Below, piece after piece: positions 36,414-48,048 of a stretch of DNA of 64,000 bases. The DNA lies in the NCBI GenBank assembly GCA_950022655.1, contig OX465584.1, forward strand, positions 50,760,723 through 50,824,722, in the 5' to 3' direction. Source of the DNA: Alentia gelatinosa. Taxonomy: Eukaryota > Annelida > Polychaeta > Phyllodocida > Polynoidae. Below the pieces are notes generated by a model. It had not been told where the DNA came from, did no database searches, and was given only the letters and a program-made list of their open reading frames with translations. The position numbers and the translations under genes were made by a program. Within the stretch, counting starts at the first letter, position 1, and the number at the start of each line of letters is the position of its first letter.

Positions 36414-37097
36414 AGACCAATACACACTTAGCGACTTTTTGCCCTTTTAGGGCAAGCAAAAGTCGGCGACAAACTGTGCTTGCGATATTGTACTGGTACA
36501 ATATTGCCAAGTCTGGACTGCTTGCAATATTTTACCCGGCGATATGGTACCACCACCTTCCCCTCACCCTGCTGAGGGGCAAAAAATCGCTGAACCTTTC
36601 CACAGCAAAAGGACAAAATCAAAAGAATTTTATTTCACACCCATTCTGCTCCAATATAATGTTAAAAATGCTTCTTTTTGAGATATTCTGCCCCTTTTTC
36701 AATCAAAAGGAACGGTGCATTTCATCAAGAAAAATTGAAATTATATTATTTGTAATCCGTTCCGTTTATAATCTGGTTAAGCATTAACTATAATAAAAAT
36801 GTATTCCATTATATTTGTAGATATGGTCGCAGTGTAGATGTATTCCCATGTCAGAAAACACTGTGAAAATGTATCAATTCTATGATATTCTATTGCCAGC
36901 GACTTTTGGCCCTTCTTGAAAGCAAAAGTCGCAGGCAAATTACACTAAGTATGACCGGAAGGGCCTTGCGAGGACCGACGGGTGAGGGGTAGGAGGTTGC
37001 GATCTTTGCCCCTCCCCTGCTGTGCCAACAGGCAAATATCGCAAGGGAAATATTCCCCATATCGCAAGGGAAAATATCGCTAAGTGTGTATTGGTCT
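36414..37097. mobile_element. Non-autonomous element with 21-bp TIRs and TAA duplication
   Basis: Ends AGACCAATACACACTTAGCG and its exact reverse complement are flanked by TAA (36411-36413, 37098-37100), a PIF/Harbinger-like signature. The interior repeats GCGATATTGTACC, AAAAGTCGC and GCAAGGGAAAATATCGC motifs and has no transposase. Confidence 0.85.
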
Positions 37098-37100
37098 TAA

Positions 37101-37656
37101 GGTCACGGGATCTCGACGGTGTGACACTAGTCAGACGCGCCAGACTCTAGTTCCAAATACGAGATGGGCAGGGGAACCCCTGAAAATTTTAAACAAAATT
37201 CACACAATAGGGAGATTGTGCGAATGTTGCGTGTGAAAGCCCGTAGAGGGCCGGGTCCGGGTCTATCAAACCCCGCAATCACTCGGCCACGTGCTTCCCC
37301 GCCCTAACCCGTAGGTGGGCGGCAGGGAGATGTGTAAGGGGCAGGGCACACAGGCTGAAACTCAGACTGTTATGCGCTGCCATTTTGAGGCATAAATTCA
37401 TGCCTCTGCTGGTACTCAGCTACCCTGAGTGATTTGCCAGTAACCAGTGTGTTACTCTTCAAGCATAGGTCCTAGAATATCTTTTATTGGGCATGTACCT
37501 AATAGATCAGCTTGGAGAGTTATAACTCTACCTCGACAGCCTCACAGTTTTCTCTTGTCAAACTGATACTTTGAATAGAACAGCCAACCTCAATATTCCT
37601 CTCACTGAAGGGGACTGTACAGTGGCCATGCTCTGTTAGACCCTCACATACCGTAA
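37101..37656. other. No gene seen
   Basis: Sequence between two related MITEs; no exon or repeat recognised. Confidence 0.4.
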
Positions 37657-38320
37657 AGCCCAACGCACACTTAGCAACTTTTGCATATCGCAAGCAAAAA
37701 GTCGCTGTAAAAGTACCCTTGCGATGTTTTCCCGGTACAATATCGCCAAGTGTGCCATGGAAGACTTGCGATATTGCACCACCCCTTTTGCACCCCCTTT
37801 TGCTCCCCGCTGTGGTACAAAGTCACATGCAATATTCTTCCCCAAAAAGGGAGAAAATCTCATGCGACTTTGGGAATTGACATGGCAATTCTTTCCCTTG
37901 CGATATTGTACCGTTTTTACGCAACCACCTGCTGGGTGGGCCGCCAGGCCGGTCCCGGGGCCCATTAAAACTCAATTAACTGCCATATAAGGGATAAAAT
38001 GGGATTCACACGATGGGATTCATGTACCTAACAGGGCTCAAAATCTCATGCGATTTTATTTCTTTTTAAGGGGAAATGTATTTAGCAATTACAGGGGGGG
38101 AAACATGTCTCAGGGAAATGAAATCCTATAATTTAGACGAGGAAATTATGTTCGAGTACAGAATCTCAGCAGGATTTGTCTCAGAAAAACACCCTGTCAG
38201 GTACATGAATCCCATCGTGTGAATCCCACTCTAAGTATGCATCAGCAGCCCTCCTTGCTATATTGTACCTCGGCCAAGCGGGTAATATCTCAACAAAATA
38301 TCGCTAGGTGTGCCTTGAAA
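37657..38320. mobile_element. Second member of the TAA/GCGATATTG MITE family, with nested insert
   Basis: The left end (AGCCCAACGCACACTTAGC after TAA) and interior (AAAAGTCGC, CGGTACAATATCGCCAAGTGTG) match the element at 36414-37097. The right end near CGCTAGGTGTGCCTTG is diverged, so the exact border is uncertain. A separate TIR element is nested at 38001-38228. Confidence 0.6.
38001..38228. mobile_element. Nested short TIR element with about 36-bp inverted ends
   Basis: The ends GGGATTCACACGATGGGATT (continuing through CATGTACCTAACAGGG) and the reverse complement at 38193-38228 differ at one position. The interior is about 155 bp with no coding capacity. Confidence 0.85.
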
Positions 38321-39187
38321 TGCCTTGAGATATGAGGCCCGCCTCCAGCTGTGGAGGCCGAAGCCTGAGGTACATTTTACGGCGACTTTTCCCCCTCCCC
38401 TGCTGCGCCAGCAGGTGCTCTCCGTGTGACTGAAGTAAGATTCTTTATTCGTTTCAATGGGTATACATTGTTCTTCCAAGAAATTAATTACAAGTGCCTC
38501 TGCAAATGATTTTAAAGTCGTGAGTGACAACTAAATCCTGTTTTTTTCCCCAGTGGTGTACACTAAATGTTGGTATGCTGATTATCCTGCCTGTCATATC
38601 CATTTCTTTTTGGCATAAATAAAGTCCCCTGTAATTTCATATCTCCGTTCCAAGGCATAATTAATTATGCCTTGGGTGAGGGGTGAAGGCTCAGGAGATC
38701 TGGAGACGTGCCCACAGACAAGTGGGTAATTATTCCTGTCTTCACAGTGTCATGAGTATATTGAAGGTTGGTTGGCACTGCACAAACACCATCATTTTAC
38801 ATATGGATGCGCCCAGCGTATATAAGTAGGTATTTTGCGTATACAAGGTCGTTGAATTCCCAGTGTGTATACACCTCATCTATAGGCGTATATATAAGCA
38901 TCCAGTGAACAGGGCTTCACTGAGAGTGGGCGGGGGTCGGTTGCGGGGGGTGGGGGAGGGCTTCCTACTGAGGACACCTGTACTTCTAGCAACACAAAGG
39001 GGCAGGAGGCAGTGGGGGCAGAGGATATTTCCTCTCATATACGCCGGGTGTGAAACCAAACGACAGTTAGTTGTGTTGTTGTTTATTGCACGACGGCAAT
39101 GTCGCGTTTACTGCGCGAGGCGAAGCTGAGAGTAGTTATACGTAACATGCCGGAGTGCGATAAACAACATGACTAACTCGAGTTTGG
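38321..39187. other. No gene; repeat fragments
   Basis: Contains GCGTATATA family pieces near 38810-38900 and a G-rich block at 38925-38965. No exon seen. Confidence 0.4.
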
Positions 39188-39197
39188 TTTAGAATTC

Positions 39198-39382
39198 ATC
39201 CTACCCCATCTAAATTACTTCAGCAAATTGATAAAACTCACCGATAATCAGTGATAATCATTGGTCGCTTTTCAAATGACATCAATTGACAAACTAGAGC
39301 GATAAATTTCATTTTCCTGCACCTTAGACCGAATACAGTCCGATACTGTTAAGCCTATGAAGTTTTTTATTAGGGGTAGGAT
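39198..39382. repeat. ATCCTACCCC-bounded short element, copy 1
   Basis: Bounded by ATCCTACCCC and GGGGTAGGAT. Its right end TGTTAAGCCTATG...TTATTAGGGGTAGG is shared with a copy at 46982-47125. Confidence 0.55.
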
Positions 39383-39732
39383 AAAGCCAAGACACGTCCG
39401 TATATAAGGCCTGGGCATATATATATGAAAACAAGTCAATCTTCAACCAATACATGCACTTCCGCGATGGCGTATATATGAACAAAATGGTGGTTTTCGT
39501 GCAGTGCAGGGTATGTGACACTGAGTCCCCACATCCCAGTTCTCAGTTATTAACAGAACCATCAGGGTGGCTCTACACTTCTCCTGGGGATGGTTATGTT
39601 ATATTATGTAATAATGCGCAACGTGCTGTATATCATCTCAACCACACATTTTTCTCCCTTTCTAGAATTTATAACTGTTGCATATGTAACATGTTACATA
39701 TCTCAACTTAATAATTTCTCTCTCACTATTGA

Positions 39733-40010
39733 CCACTGCACGAAACTAACCATTCTATTCCTAAATACCCCATCGCGGAAGTGCATGTATCGGCTGTAAA
39801 TTAACTTCTTTTCATATATATATATGCCCATATTTCATGCCAGCGTATGAGGCATATACAAGACTGTTTCCTTTTAAATATGGACACATCTTGGCTGTAT
39901 TTCACACCAGCTGTATACAAAAGGAAATATTCTCTGCGCAACATGTATAGGCTTGGTGCATACATGTTTTATACGTTTGGTGTATATAACATATACATTG
40001 GTGCCGTGAC
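39733..40010. repeat. CACTGCACGAAAC / GCGTATATA repeat, copy 3
   Basis: Starts CCACTGCACGAAACTAACCA and includes CCATCGCGGAAGTGCATG, CCAGCGTATGAGGC and ACGTTTGGTGTATAT. It ends against the LTR-element leader at about 40010, so it may have replaced that element's 5' LTR. Confidence 0.55.
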
Positions 40011-40434
40011 CAGGATCTTTGGCTGCTTGCACAGCCGAGGATCACTGGAAAAGAAGGATGGCGGAGCACCTGGGTGTAAAAACCCGGTCGAAGGCCGTCA
40101 CGCAGAGTCCTGCCGCAGAAGGTGCAGCTGGCCCGGAGAAGACACAGGATGTCCGCACTCCGCAGGAAGCTGGGAGCCAACCACGGAGGAAAGTGTTAAA
40201 CGTGGCTGAGCAATTGAGCTGAACCGTGTTTCACATGGGGATGCCCAGAGCGACCTCCATGGAAGAAAGGGACCTGGAAGGAGAAACGAGGACTCCGAGG
40301 AGGGACCCGAAAGCGGGGAAAGAGAAACCCCGATAGTCCGGCCTACGAGTGATCCTCGGATCGATCATGAGGCCGAGCGGCAACAACGACAGCAGAGCAG
40401 GCTCGAGCAAGAGCGGACTGCTAAGTTGTTGATA
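40005..40434 (+). pseudogene. LTR-retrotransposon leader and gag start
   Basis: ACATTGGTGCCGTGACCAGG at about 40000 looks like the end of an LTR plus a primer-binding site. An ATG at 40060 then opens MAEHLGVKTRSKAVTQSP, a basic Ala/Thr/Pro-rich frame of about 55 codons ending in TGA, as in many gag N-termini. The rest of gag and all of pol are missing. The sequence jumps directly into a 3' LTR-like segment. The family is that of the solo LTRs at 3064 and 54066. Confidence 0.55.
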
Positions 40435-40813
40435 CAGGACTTCTCGCGGTGCCTCTCTACAGAGTGAACGCCTGGAGCCTCATGTGTTGGTAAGGTTGCA
40501 TTGAACACCTTTCAACGTTGAAGAGACCCGTATCTCTTCCCGCGCTAGTTGGTGCCCCGAAGCACCAACCTATTGTAATAGAAGTACCTGAATAAAGCTT
40601 GGTACACTGAAACAGTCCGGAGTCTGGTTTTGTCTTCATAGTTAAGCGGTAGGTAGTAGATTCTGCATCTCCCTGCCCTTTCCAGCGGGTAAAGCCGAAC
40701 CCACCTGGACTGGCACGGTAAGTGCAGGGTAGCGACTGAGTCTCGGAACCCCTGGTCGGCTGTAAATCACGGAAAGTGGTAAGACACTTTCAGCGACTAG
40801 GGGATACGCTACA
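40435..40813 (+). mobile_element. Partial LTR (3' portion), same family as the solo LTRs
   Basis: Shares GCCTGGAGCCTCA, GCTAGTTGGTGCCCCG..GCACCAAC and GGTAGCGACT blocks with the solo LTR at 3064-3607 and ends in CTACA at 40813. The first third of the LTR is missing. Its last bases are in frame with the NADAR reading frame. Confidence 0.75.
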
Positions 40814-41192
40814 TTGGACCGAACACCTGTACGCACTACGTATCGCGCACCACCACAAAGACGTGGCAGCAACAAAGGAGATTCTCGATACAACAAACCC
40901 ATATGCTCTGAAGAAAATTGCTCGACGCATAAAGCGGGACCAAGAATGGAAGGATAAAGAGTCGCAAGTCCTCGAGGAAGTGGTACTACTGAAGCTTCAA
41001 CAACATCCAGCAATAGCTGACAAGATATGCAAGTCAAAGTCAACAAAGTTCTTTGAGGCAACGAAAGATCTAAAGTACGGATGTGGACTAACCCTATACG
41101 ATGTCAACCGTGCCAACTACAAGGTAACTCCCAAACCAAACTATGAAAACGTGATGGGCGAAATCCTCACCCGCTTCAAAGCCAGCCAATAA
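40814..41192 (+). pseudogene. NADAR-domain (YbiA-like) reading frame, N-terminus cut by an LTR
   Basis: An intact open frame of about 125 codons from the LTR edge to TAA at 41190. It shows the NADAR pattern in order: TEHLYALRIAHHHKD, matching the usual SEHYFQAQK start of the fold; NPYALKKIARRIKRD; EWKDKESQVLEEVVLLKL, the W..V...VM..AL..K helix; KFFEATKDLKYGCGL, the EA..D..WG.G strand; and NYENVMGEILTRFK, the GKN.MG..LM.LR helix. NADAR proteins act on ADP-ribosyl or riboflavin-pathway intermediates as N-glycosidases. About 40 N-terminal residues that normally precede TEH are missing, and the frame instead runs in from the LTR. It could be a host gene fragment or a transposon-borne domain. Confidence 0.75.
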
Positions 41193-42455
41193 ACCTGAGC
41201 TGTATAATTGTAAGTAGAATCACCATTGACAATGTTTAAAGTGCTGTTGTTAACTGACTCCTAATGCCTTGGTTTCAAATCGAGAATTGTCAACGAACTG
41301 TTTAGCCAAAACATGCACAACATAACAGTGTACCTCGGCCAATGATTAAAACGGAAGCTCTCGTAATATAACGGATGATTTATTTCTTGTGTGACATGTT
41401 CGTGAAATATTCGTCGTAAACCACCGAAGTGAATTCTTGTTCATGTGTCATCAATCGAAAACCATCATATAAACCATCGTAGAGAACTGGAAAAATACAA
41501 AACAGGTGGTACCTTAACAATAACCAGTTAACTACACTATCTTGTTGAAACTCTCATCGTAATACAACAAGTCTGCTTTGAATATACTCTACTCTTGGAT
41601 TTGTCACTAATAATACTCATATGGTAGAATATGGTAAAACTACACAGACTTCTTTACTCAGTAGGCTGAAATAATATTCAGAGACAGACTTTACTTGTTT
41701 GTACACCCTTTTACATACTTGAAAATGGCTTTAGGCCTTAAATAATATATAATAGCCTCATTTGGGCTCATAATCTACTCCATATAGGATAATATTCACT
41801 CATGTCTTGACTCAATATACTTTAGGCTCACATCATGGAGCAAGCATGTTTCAAGTAGTCACATGTTCAAACCAAAGTCATCTAATATGGGCCATAAACA
41901 CATAATTATCCAAAATATTTTCATTACATAAATTCTGGGATACATCATTTTTATAATACATACCTCTGTAGCACCTCAAAGGCCTTGGTAGTTACAAAAG
42001 GGGAGAACTTTGATTTCTCACAGCTTTCCACAGCTTTGATTTGGATCCCCTAACATGATGGGATGAGATTTCACTTTTTGTTACAATCACCAAAAATAGA
42101 CAAAACATAGATCATAGATCATAACTCATAAAAATATGAATATTCAGATAGAAGTACACAAAAAATATGTAATCTAAATATATCAAAAATAACTCTCACA
42201 CGAGAGAGATCAGACTGTAAACATGGCTCCTCAGAGCTAACAGGTCAAAGCAGGGGAACCAAAAAACAAGTCCAATCTGAGCAAATTGCATGGAATTACA
42301 TCAAACCAGCACAGGATTACACTCAAAAGGCACTGAGGAATATATTCTGATGTTTTTCGTGAGTTGACAAACAACCTTTTTCACTTTATTGTGAGAGATT
42401 CGCTCAAATCCCCTATTATCGCTCGGCTGCGCGATCTGTGCTTTTAACTGTTCAG
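41193..42455. other. No gene seen
   Basis: AT-rich sequence between the NADAR frame and the esterase-like frame. No domain or long frame on either strand. Confidence 0.45.
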
Positions 42456-42463
42456 TACAAACA

Positions 42464-42832
42464 GTGTATGTGAAAAGCTACCCTGGTGCCACGATAGACG
42501 AAACTGTGAGTAAGTCACTACGTGATATGCACAAATTTACACCCATTGACCTGATCTACTTAATGACTGGCATTAATGAATGCTCTACTAAATTGGCATA
42601 TTGGAACATAGTTCCCGTCTTTGACAAGTCAGATGACATGACAAATCATATAGTGAGTAAACTTAGCCTAGCAAAGTTAACTCTCTCAACACATGCCAAA
42701 TTAGTGATATTATGTGAATTTGTCGGCATGTCGTATAGCATATATAACACAAGGGGTGAAAGTTATGAGGGCGACCAGAAAGAACTCGACTTATCTGTAA
42801 TTGAAATCAATCAACTTCCATCTACCAACTGA
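42464..42832 (+). CDS. SGNH/GDSL esterase-like ORF, probably retrotransposon ORF1 fragment
   Basis: A 122-codon open frame. VKSYPGATIDETVSKSL followed by PIDLIYLMTGINECSTK matches blocks of SGNH hydrolases, where a Pro-Gly-Ala strand end precedes the oxyanion G.N motif (here TGIN). A helix-rich segment (LAKLTLSTHAKLVILCEFVGM) follows. The block I nucleophile (GDS) would lie upstream and is not present in this frame, and the C-terminal D..H pair is not evident, so it is partial. Esterase domains are known in ORF1 of CR1-like non-LTR retrotransposons, and an AP endonuclease follows 0.4 kb downstream on the same strand. Ends TGA at 42830. Confidence 0.6.
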   Translation: MYVKSYPGATIDETVSKSLRDMHKFTPIDLIYLMTGINECSTKLAYWNIVPVFDKSDDMTNHIVSKLSLAKLTLSTHAKLVILCEFVGMSYSIYNTRGESYEGDQKELDLSVIEINQLPSTN

Positions 42833-43267
42833 ATGAACTATCGGATGCAGCCACACCTCACATGTGGCAGCATATACACAAGACATGCCATGGCATACTA
42901 TCACACCGCTACGAAAGTAACAAACAGTTTAGGCGAGTAAAGCTGTAAAGCATGAACACACTACAACCGAATTCTATGAGATGGAGAAGCTACTGGCCGA
43001 CCAACTGTAAGTCACCAAATCTTCATTTTATGCTTAGTTGTAAACTACAACTTACCTTGTCCTTTACCGCGACGCTGTTACCGCATCTCGTAAGCAACCA
43101 GATTTAGGATTCATAAAAGACTATGACAATATTTAACGGGTCAAATGGGGAAAGCAGCAGCGCAGGGGATGGAACCATCTATATTAAAAATGTTCTAGTC
43201 GTAATGTCCAGAGAGGAAAGAGGCAGGGAGAACAATAGGTACAGGGCCATGGTCATAATTTAGGATT

Positions 43268-44330
43268 TAACCTGGGGAAAGGTCTGCACATAGTTCACCT
43301 GAACATGCAGAGCATGAAAAAGAAGATTGATATGTTAAGGTTGGAATTCGCGAAGACAGAGATACAGACTACGATGACAATTTGTTTATGATTGATGGAT
43401 ACAGTCTAGTTAGGAATGATAGGAAATGGTGTAATGACAAAGGTGAGGTCAAAATTGCAGGAGGATTGGCCATGTATATCAGGGATGACATTGAATTCAC
43501 AGTACTAAGTGAGTTCAATACCAGCAGTAAGGATCTAGAATCGCTCTGGACCAAACTGAACCTATACCCAACCAAAAATCACAAATAGTAGCGAGTATCT
43601 ACAGACCCAATAACGGTGATCCTGAAATAGCAGCTAACACGCTGAATGGGAGTGTGCAGCTGATCAAATCCCAAAAGGGGTGAGAAATAACATTAATCGG
43701 AGACTTTAATCTGACGTATAACCTTATAAAAAGCAATGATTTCAAGCACGTTTGCGACATTGAAACAGGCACTGGGCTTAAACAGAGAATTACTGACAAA
43801 ACACGTTTCAACAACACAATAGACTTAGCATTGTCAGAATGGGACCACCTACTTAACTCAGGTACAATCGACACTAGCCTAAGTCCCAACCAAATCTAAA
43901 CAATTCCTAGGCAGATCTTATACGAGATATAATAAAGCACAGTTTCAACAAGATATTAGATCACATGACTGGAATAAATTTATGAATACAGTTGACCCTG
44001 ATGAGGCATGGAGCCTGATGCTTAAAGGCATAGTAGAACACCTAGACAAGCAATGTCCGCTAGAAAAATCACCAAATCAAGTTTAGAGATGAACGATGGA
44101 TTAACGAGGACATAACTAGAGCAATAATAGATAAGAACAAAGCATGGGAAAAGGCAAACAAAACGGGTATCCCGAGGACTTCAAGTTAGCTAGGTCATTA
44201 CGCAATCGAGCTAAAAAAAATGGTTATTAAGGCTAAGAGTGACTACATATCACAAGCAACAAATGAGGACAGTAAGAAATTCTGGGATGCAATCGATAAG
44301 ATATTACCTAGCAAAAACAAAAGAGAAACG
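43268..44330 (+). pseudogene. AP-endonuclease region of a non-LTR retrotransposon
   Basis: The 43268-43900 segment shows the APE fold signatures in shifting frames: GLHIVHLNMQSMKKKIDMLR, then MIDGYSLVRNDR, GGLAMYIRDDIEF, VASIYRPNN, LIGDFNL and NTIDLALSEWDHL. The linker (44000-44330) has DWNKFMNTVDPDEAWSLM and ARSLRNRAKK-like helices that precede RT in LINE ORF2. The RT itself is absent; sequence from about 44330 is a GCGTATATA-family repeat. At least one frameshift (near 43360) and several stops break it. Together with the esterase-like frame it may be one element of the CR1-like group. Confidence 0.8.
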
Positions 44331-44500
44331 ATAAATACAACAGAATCAGGCATATATATGAATCAGTCGTATATATGAATCAGGAGCCTACGGATAAGGC
44401 CTATACACATGGGGAATAGGATGACCTTGTATACGCAAAAGCATACCTATATATGCCGGGCGCATATATATGTAAAATGGCGGTTTTCGTGCAGTGGACA
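44331..44500. repeat. GCGTATATA repeat, copy 4
   Basis: Starts AAATACAACAGAATCAGGC, as near 7103, and ends GGCGGTTTTCGTGCAGTGG, the complement of the CACTGCACGAAAAC terminus. It truncates the endonuclease relic. Confidence 0.6.
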
Positions 44501-46460
44501 TAACATTCTTACTATAATTGATTAATACATCATAACATTATTCTTACACATCCCTACACTTGATAATTGGAATGAGTTTTCTGTTTCGCCCGGGGATAGT
44601 GTCATGTCACAATTTCTCTATTTGGGAAACATACACTTTCCCTGGCCTAACTAACGATATTGGTTTTGCATGATGCTAGGTTTACACCATCACCCTGGCC
44701 ACAGCGCGTCGAGTTGAGACTGTTGTATGTTGACTTGGTCCCTGCGGGGTCTAGTCGTCCACTTATGTTCAAACTCCAACAGGTTGATGTGTTGACTGCT
44801 GCTGCACTCCCCCAATGAACTGCCCCAGTTGGCATTGGCTCCATATCATCTACCATAATCTCACTGCTGCCAAGTCACAGTTGTTGTTGGCCTGACATTC
44901 GTGGAGAACAGTGATGATATGTTGCTCCCCCTCAAACCAGTGGTGTTCTTATAGTTTGTTCAGTATATTTTCTATGTACACCGTCAAGCCAGAACTCAAC
45001 AAACTACTAACTTCGGCTTCACAACTTCCCTGAGCACTGTCTGAAGCATAATGATGAGTTTGTCATCATTAGCCTCCCCCCCCCCCCCCCACCCCAAGGC
45101 AATTGCTCTGGAGGTGCAGAAATATTTGAGTTTGTTAGTGGCTGGCTGCCTGCAGCTCTGGGCACTGTGAGTCCTGGGTGGCTTCAAGTGGAGCTGTGAG
45201 CAGGCTGTGAGAGGCCAGGGGCTACAGGCGGACCCAGGCTGGGCGGCGGGGGGTATCCCGGAGAGGAGGGGTGCCCGAGGCAACAAGAGGCAGCTTCTGG
45301 TGGCCAGGAGAAGGGGGCAGCTGACGTGAATGTGTAGGGCCAGATGGGTTGATGGCAGCCGAAAGGACTCCATGGATGGGTTAGTGCCGGGCCCCCGAGG
45401 GGTCCGACGTTAAGACACATCGACAGATTGCTGCCTGGGTTTGAGTGGTGAGCTGGGATTTGTTTGCCCCTTGAGCTAGTTTGTAGGAGTGTGAAGAGAG
45501 CCCTGCAGCTGGCAGGGAGGTAAATGCAGGCAAACGGGTGTGAACAAATCATGTAGAGAGGAGTGAGGTCAGGAGGACACTTGCAGTGAGCACCTGAGTT
45601 CTGAGAAGTGGGGGACGTTGTCTTTAAATTTTTCTTCACCCGGGGCAATTGCCGGGGCAATTTAGAATGAGAAAAGGAGTCACATGACCCTGGGGACAGA
45701 AGAGGCCAGGGGGCCTTTGATGACCAGGGGTGGAAAGGCGAGGGGGTAGGAGGATGTGGATGACAAGTTTGCAGTTCAGTCTGAGTTAACTGCGAGTTTA
45801 GAGATGGTTTAGTTGAGTGGGGTAACTTTATGATCATTAGGGTGTGTGCTTGCCCTGGCAAGAGCAGGTCCCACCACGTGGGGGGGGGGGGGGGGGGGGG
45901 TCTAGGACACAGAGTTCAGTGGGAGGGGAAGTGGGATAAAGAGATGTGGCCCCAGTGTGTAGTATTGGTTGACCTCTGCCCAGTGCCCGGGCCAAGGACG
46001 GGTGGTAGTGCTGTGAACCTTGAGCCAGGTCGGTAGTGTTGCCTGGGAAAATGACCATTGGACAGAACCAGACAAAGGAGACATGTGGCAGCGAGTTTGT
46101 TGATGAAATGTGGATGAGACTCAGGGTTTTGGTTTTGCTGGTGGTGAATTTGCAGTTTTGGGACGATTTGTTGTGGGTTTGTAGATGTTTTAGATGAGCA
46201 GGGCGAGTTCATCGCTGGTAGATTGTGTGCTCGCCCCAGCGTGAGCAGGTTCCGCCATGTGGTGTGTGATGGGAAGTCAAGCAGAAGCAGATGTCTGTTT
46301 TTCTGAGTTTTTCCTGGTGAGCCAGCTCATTCCCGACTCGTGGTCTGGGTTAAATTTGTAACGTTTGAAGTGGTTTCCCCCATTTTCCGTTGTACCATTT
46401 GTTGTTACTTAAATGACTAATATGATATCGCTATGACTCGCTTGGCTGTATCAATAAGTC
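44501..46460. other. No gene seen; G-rich region with a diverged 380-bp duplication
   Basis: A 78-bp block at 45803-45880 (GTGTGTGCTTGCCC, GAGCAGGTCCCACCA) recurs diverged at 46183-46261. A G18-20 run at about 45881-45900 and a C-run at 45078-45090 are present. The 225-codon minus frame at 45184-45861 is Pro/Ser-rich with no domain, and I treat it as a composition artefact. Confidence 0.4.
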
Positions 46461-46668
46461 ACGGTACTTACTGATACTGAGGTACAAAGATGATAAGCTG
46501 TAATAGGATTTTATAATTCAATAATATGATATCATATAATTAGTCTCTCGGTAGTAGTGGTTTAACACACAATTAGTGGTTATCTTAAACACAAACCTTA
46601 CAATATTTCACAATCCAGGATGTTCACATATCCAATGCTCACTAAACACAAAACTTACAATAATTCAC

Positions 46669-46730
46669 AGTCTTGATGTAAACAGTCTTGATGTTGACAG
46701 TCTTGATGTTAACAGTCTTGATGTTGACAT
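46669..46730. repeat. 15-bp tandem repeat, about 4 copies
   Basis: Unit CAGTCTTGATGTTRA repeated with small changes. Confidence 0.85.
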
Positions 46731-46981
46731 TCTGTGTTCACTACTCCATGTACAAGTCTGCTTGCAGGTATAACTTGGATGAGGACAGAAAGCCGGTTTT
46801 CTGTTGGACTCTCTTTCCAAGTCATATCGTAAAACTGGATGAGGTTTAATCTTGTCCACCGTATTCCACGACTGGAGTTTGGCAAAGTGACTTCATGAGG
46901 CGAAGCCGAGTGAAGTCCGGAGCCAAAACTTCAGGAGTGGAATGCGGTGGCCAAGATTAAAACGAATCAGGTTTTGATTTT

Positions 46982-47125
46982 ATCCTACCCTATCTCCTCG
47001 ATTTTGGAATATTATGTGAAAACAATGCTGTATGCCACTAGTGGCATATAAAACTATGTATGCCACTCAGCGTGGCATACGGAAACCCAATGTTAAGCCT
47101 ATGGGATTTTATATTAGGGGTAGGA
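46982..47125. repeat. ATCCTACCC-bounded short element, copy 2
   Basis: Bounded by ATCCTACCC and GGGGTAGGAT, sharing the right-hand 40 bp with 39198-39382. Contains TATGCCACT / AGTGGCATA inverted motifs. Confidence 0.55.
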
Positions 47126-47839
47126 TAATACTGTAGAATCCTTTCGGCCTAGCTCAACATCCTTCCCAGGAAGTTGATGGCCCAACACCTGGGTCGGCAT
47201 TGAGCGCCATTACCCTGCTTATCGCTACATCTCTGATACACTCAGTGCCCTCTCACCACATGACTAAGCCAATAGAGTCTCAGCTACCCTCTGGAACCAT
47301 TGAGTCACTCCTGTTGATTGACATCACATTCTCCACCGTGATCAACCCTACCTGTTGAGTCACTCTTCACACATAGGCTATTTTTCCTCAACCAACTCTG
47401 CTATAATTTTTTGGGCACTTAAACACACAGCTCTAAACTTGTCATTTACGATTGTGTACATTGTCTGTCAACACAATCTTTTTAGGTCATTTTGGCGTCT
47501 ACAACCCCATGTTTTTTTCCGTTGAGTTGACACCAACGTAAAAGCGCGCTTATGTTTTCCTTCTGATTTACTCCTACAAACAACTATCGTTAGTATGTGT
47601 TTATATATACACTTGCCATTGGTAACTCTTGCGTAAACGTTCGTCTATGTAGTACTAATGCTGACGTAGTGATTCAGGAATTTAATCAATAATATGGATT
47701 GTTGTTACTGCTAATCAAGTATTATTATATACCTATGCACAAACTCACAACGAATACTGACTGCTCCTTGGGGTATAATAATAATAATACCATACACCAA
47801 AGGTACTCCGTCTAGCCTAGTACGCATCGCCTTTGAAAT
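47126..47839. other. No gene seen
   Basis: Unremarkable AT-rich sequence with a TAA-rich stretch near 47775-47790. Confidence 0.35.
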
Positions 47840-47840
47840 T

Positions 47841-48048
47841 GACATACTGAGTGCTTTGACTGACATACAGAGTGCTTTGAACGACATACGGAGTGCTTTG
47901 AAAAATAACGCAATCTGATTGGCCGAGAGGCCGAAACACTGGGCTGGGCGGAAAATTCAAAAATGGCGAACGTCCTCGAATCGCTAGTTTGACAATGTGC
48001 TATACACGGGCTGGAACGAGTTAAGATGCATATTCAGCGAATATCGAG
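47841..48048 (+). promoter_or_regulatory. Possible promoter and non-coding first exon
   Basis: Three tandem copies of a GACATACNGAGTGCTTTGA unit (47841-47906) precede an inverted CCAAT box (CTGATTGGCCG, about 47918). A well-framed AAAATGGCG start follows that stops after 9 codons, and then a splice-donor-like CGAG|GTAAAT at 48049. This could be a 5' UTR exon with an upstream ORF. No TATA box and no downstream exon was identified. Confidence 0.25.

Noticed and set aside
45184..45861. 225-codon Pro/Ser-rich minus frame
   Set aside because: Composition-driven frame in a G-rich region with no domain, repeats or splice sites.
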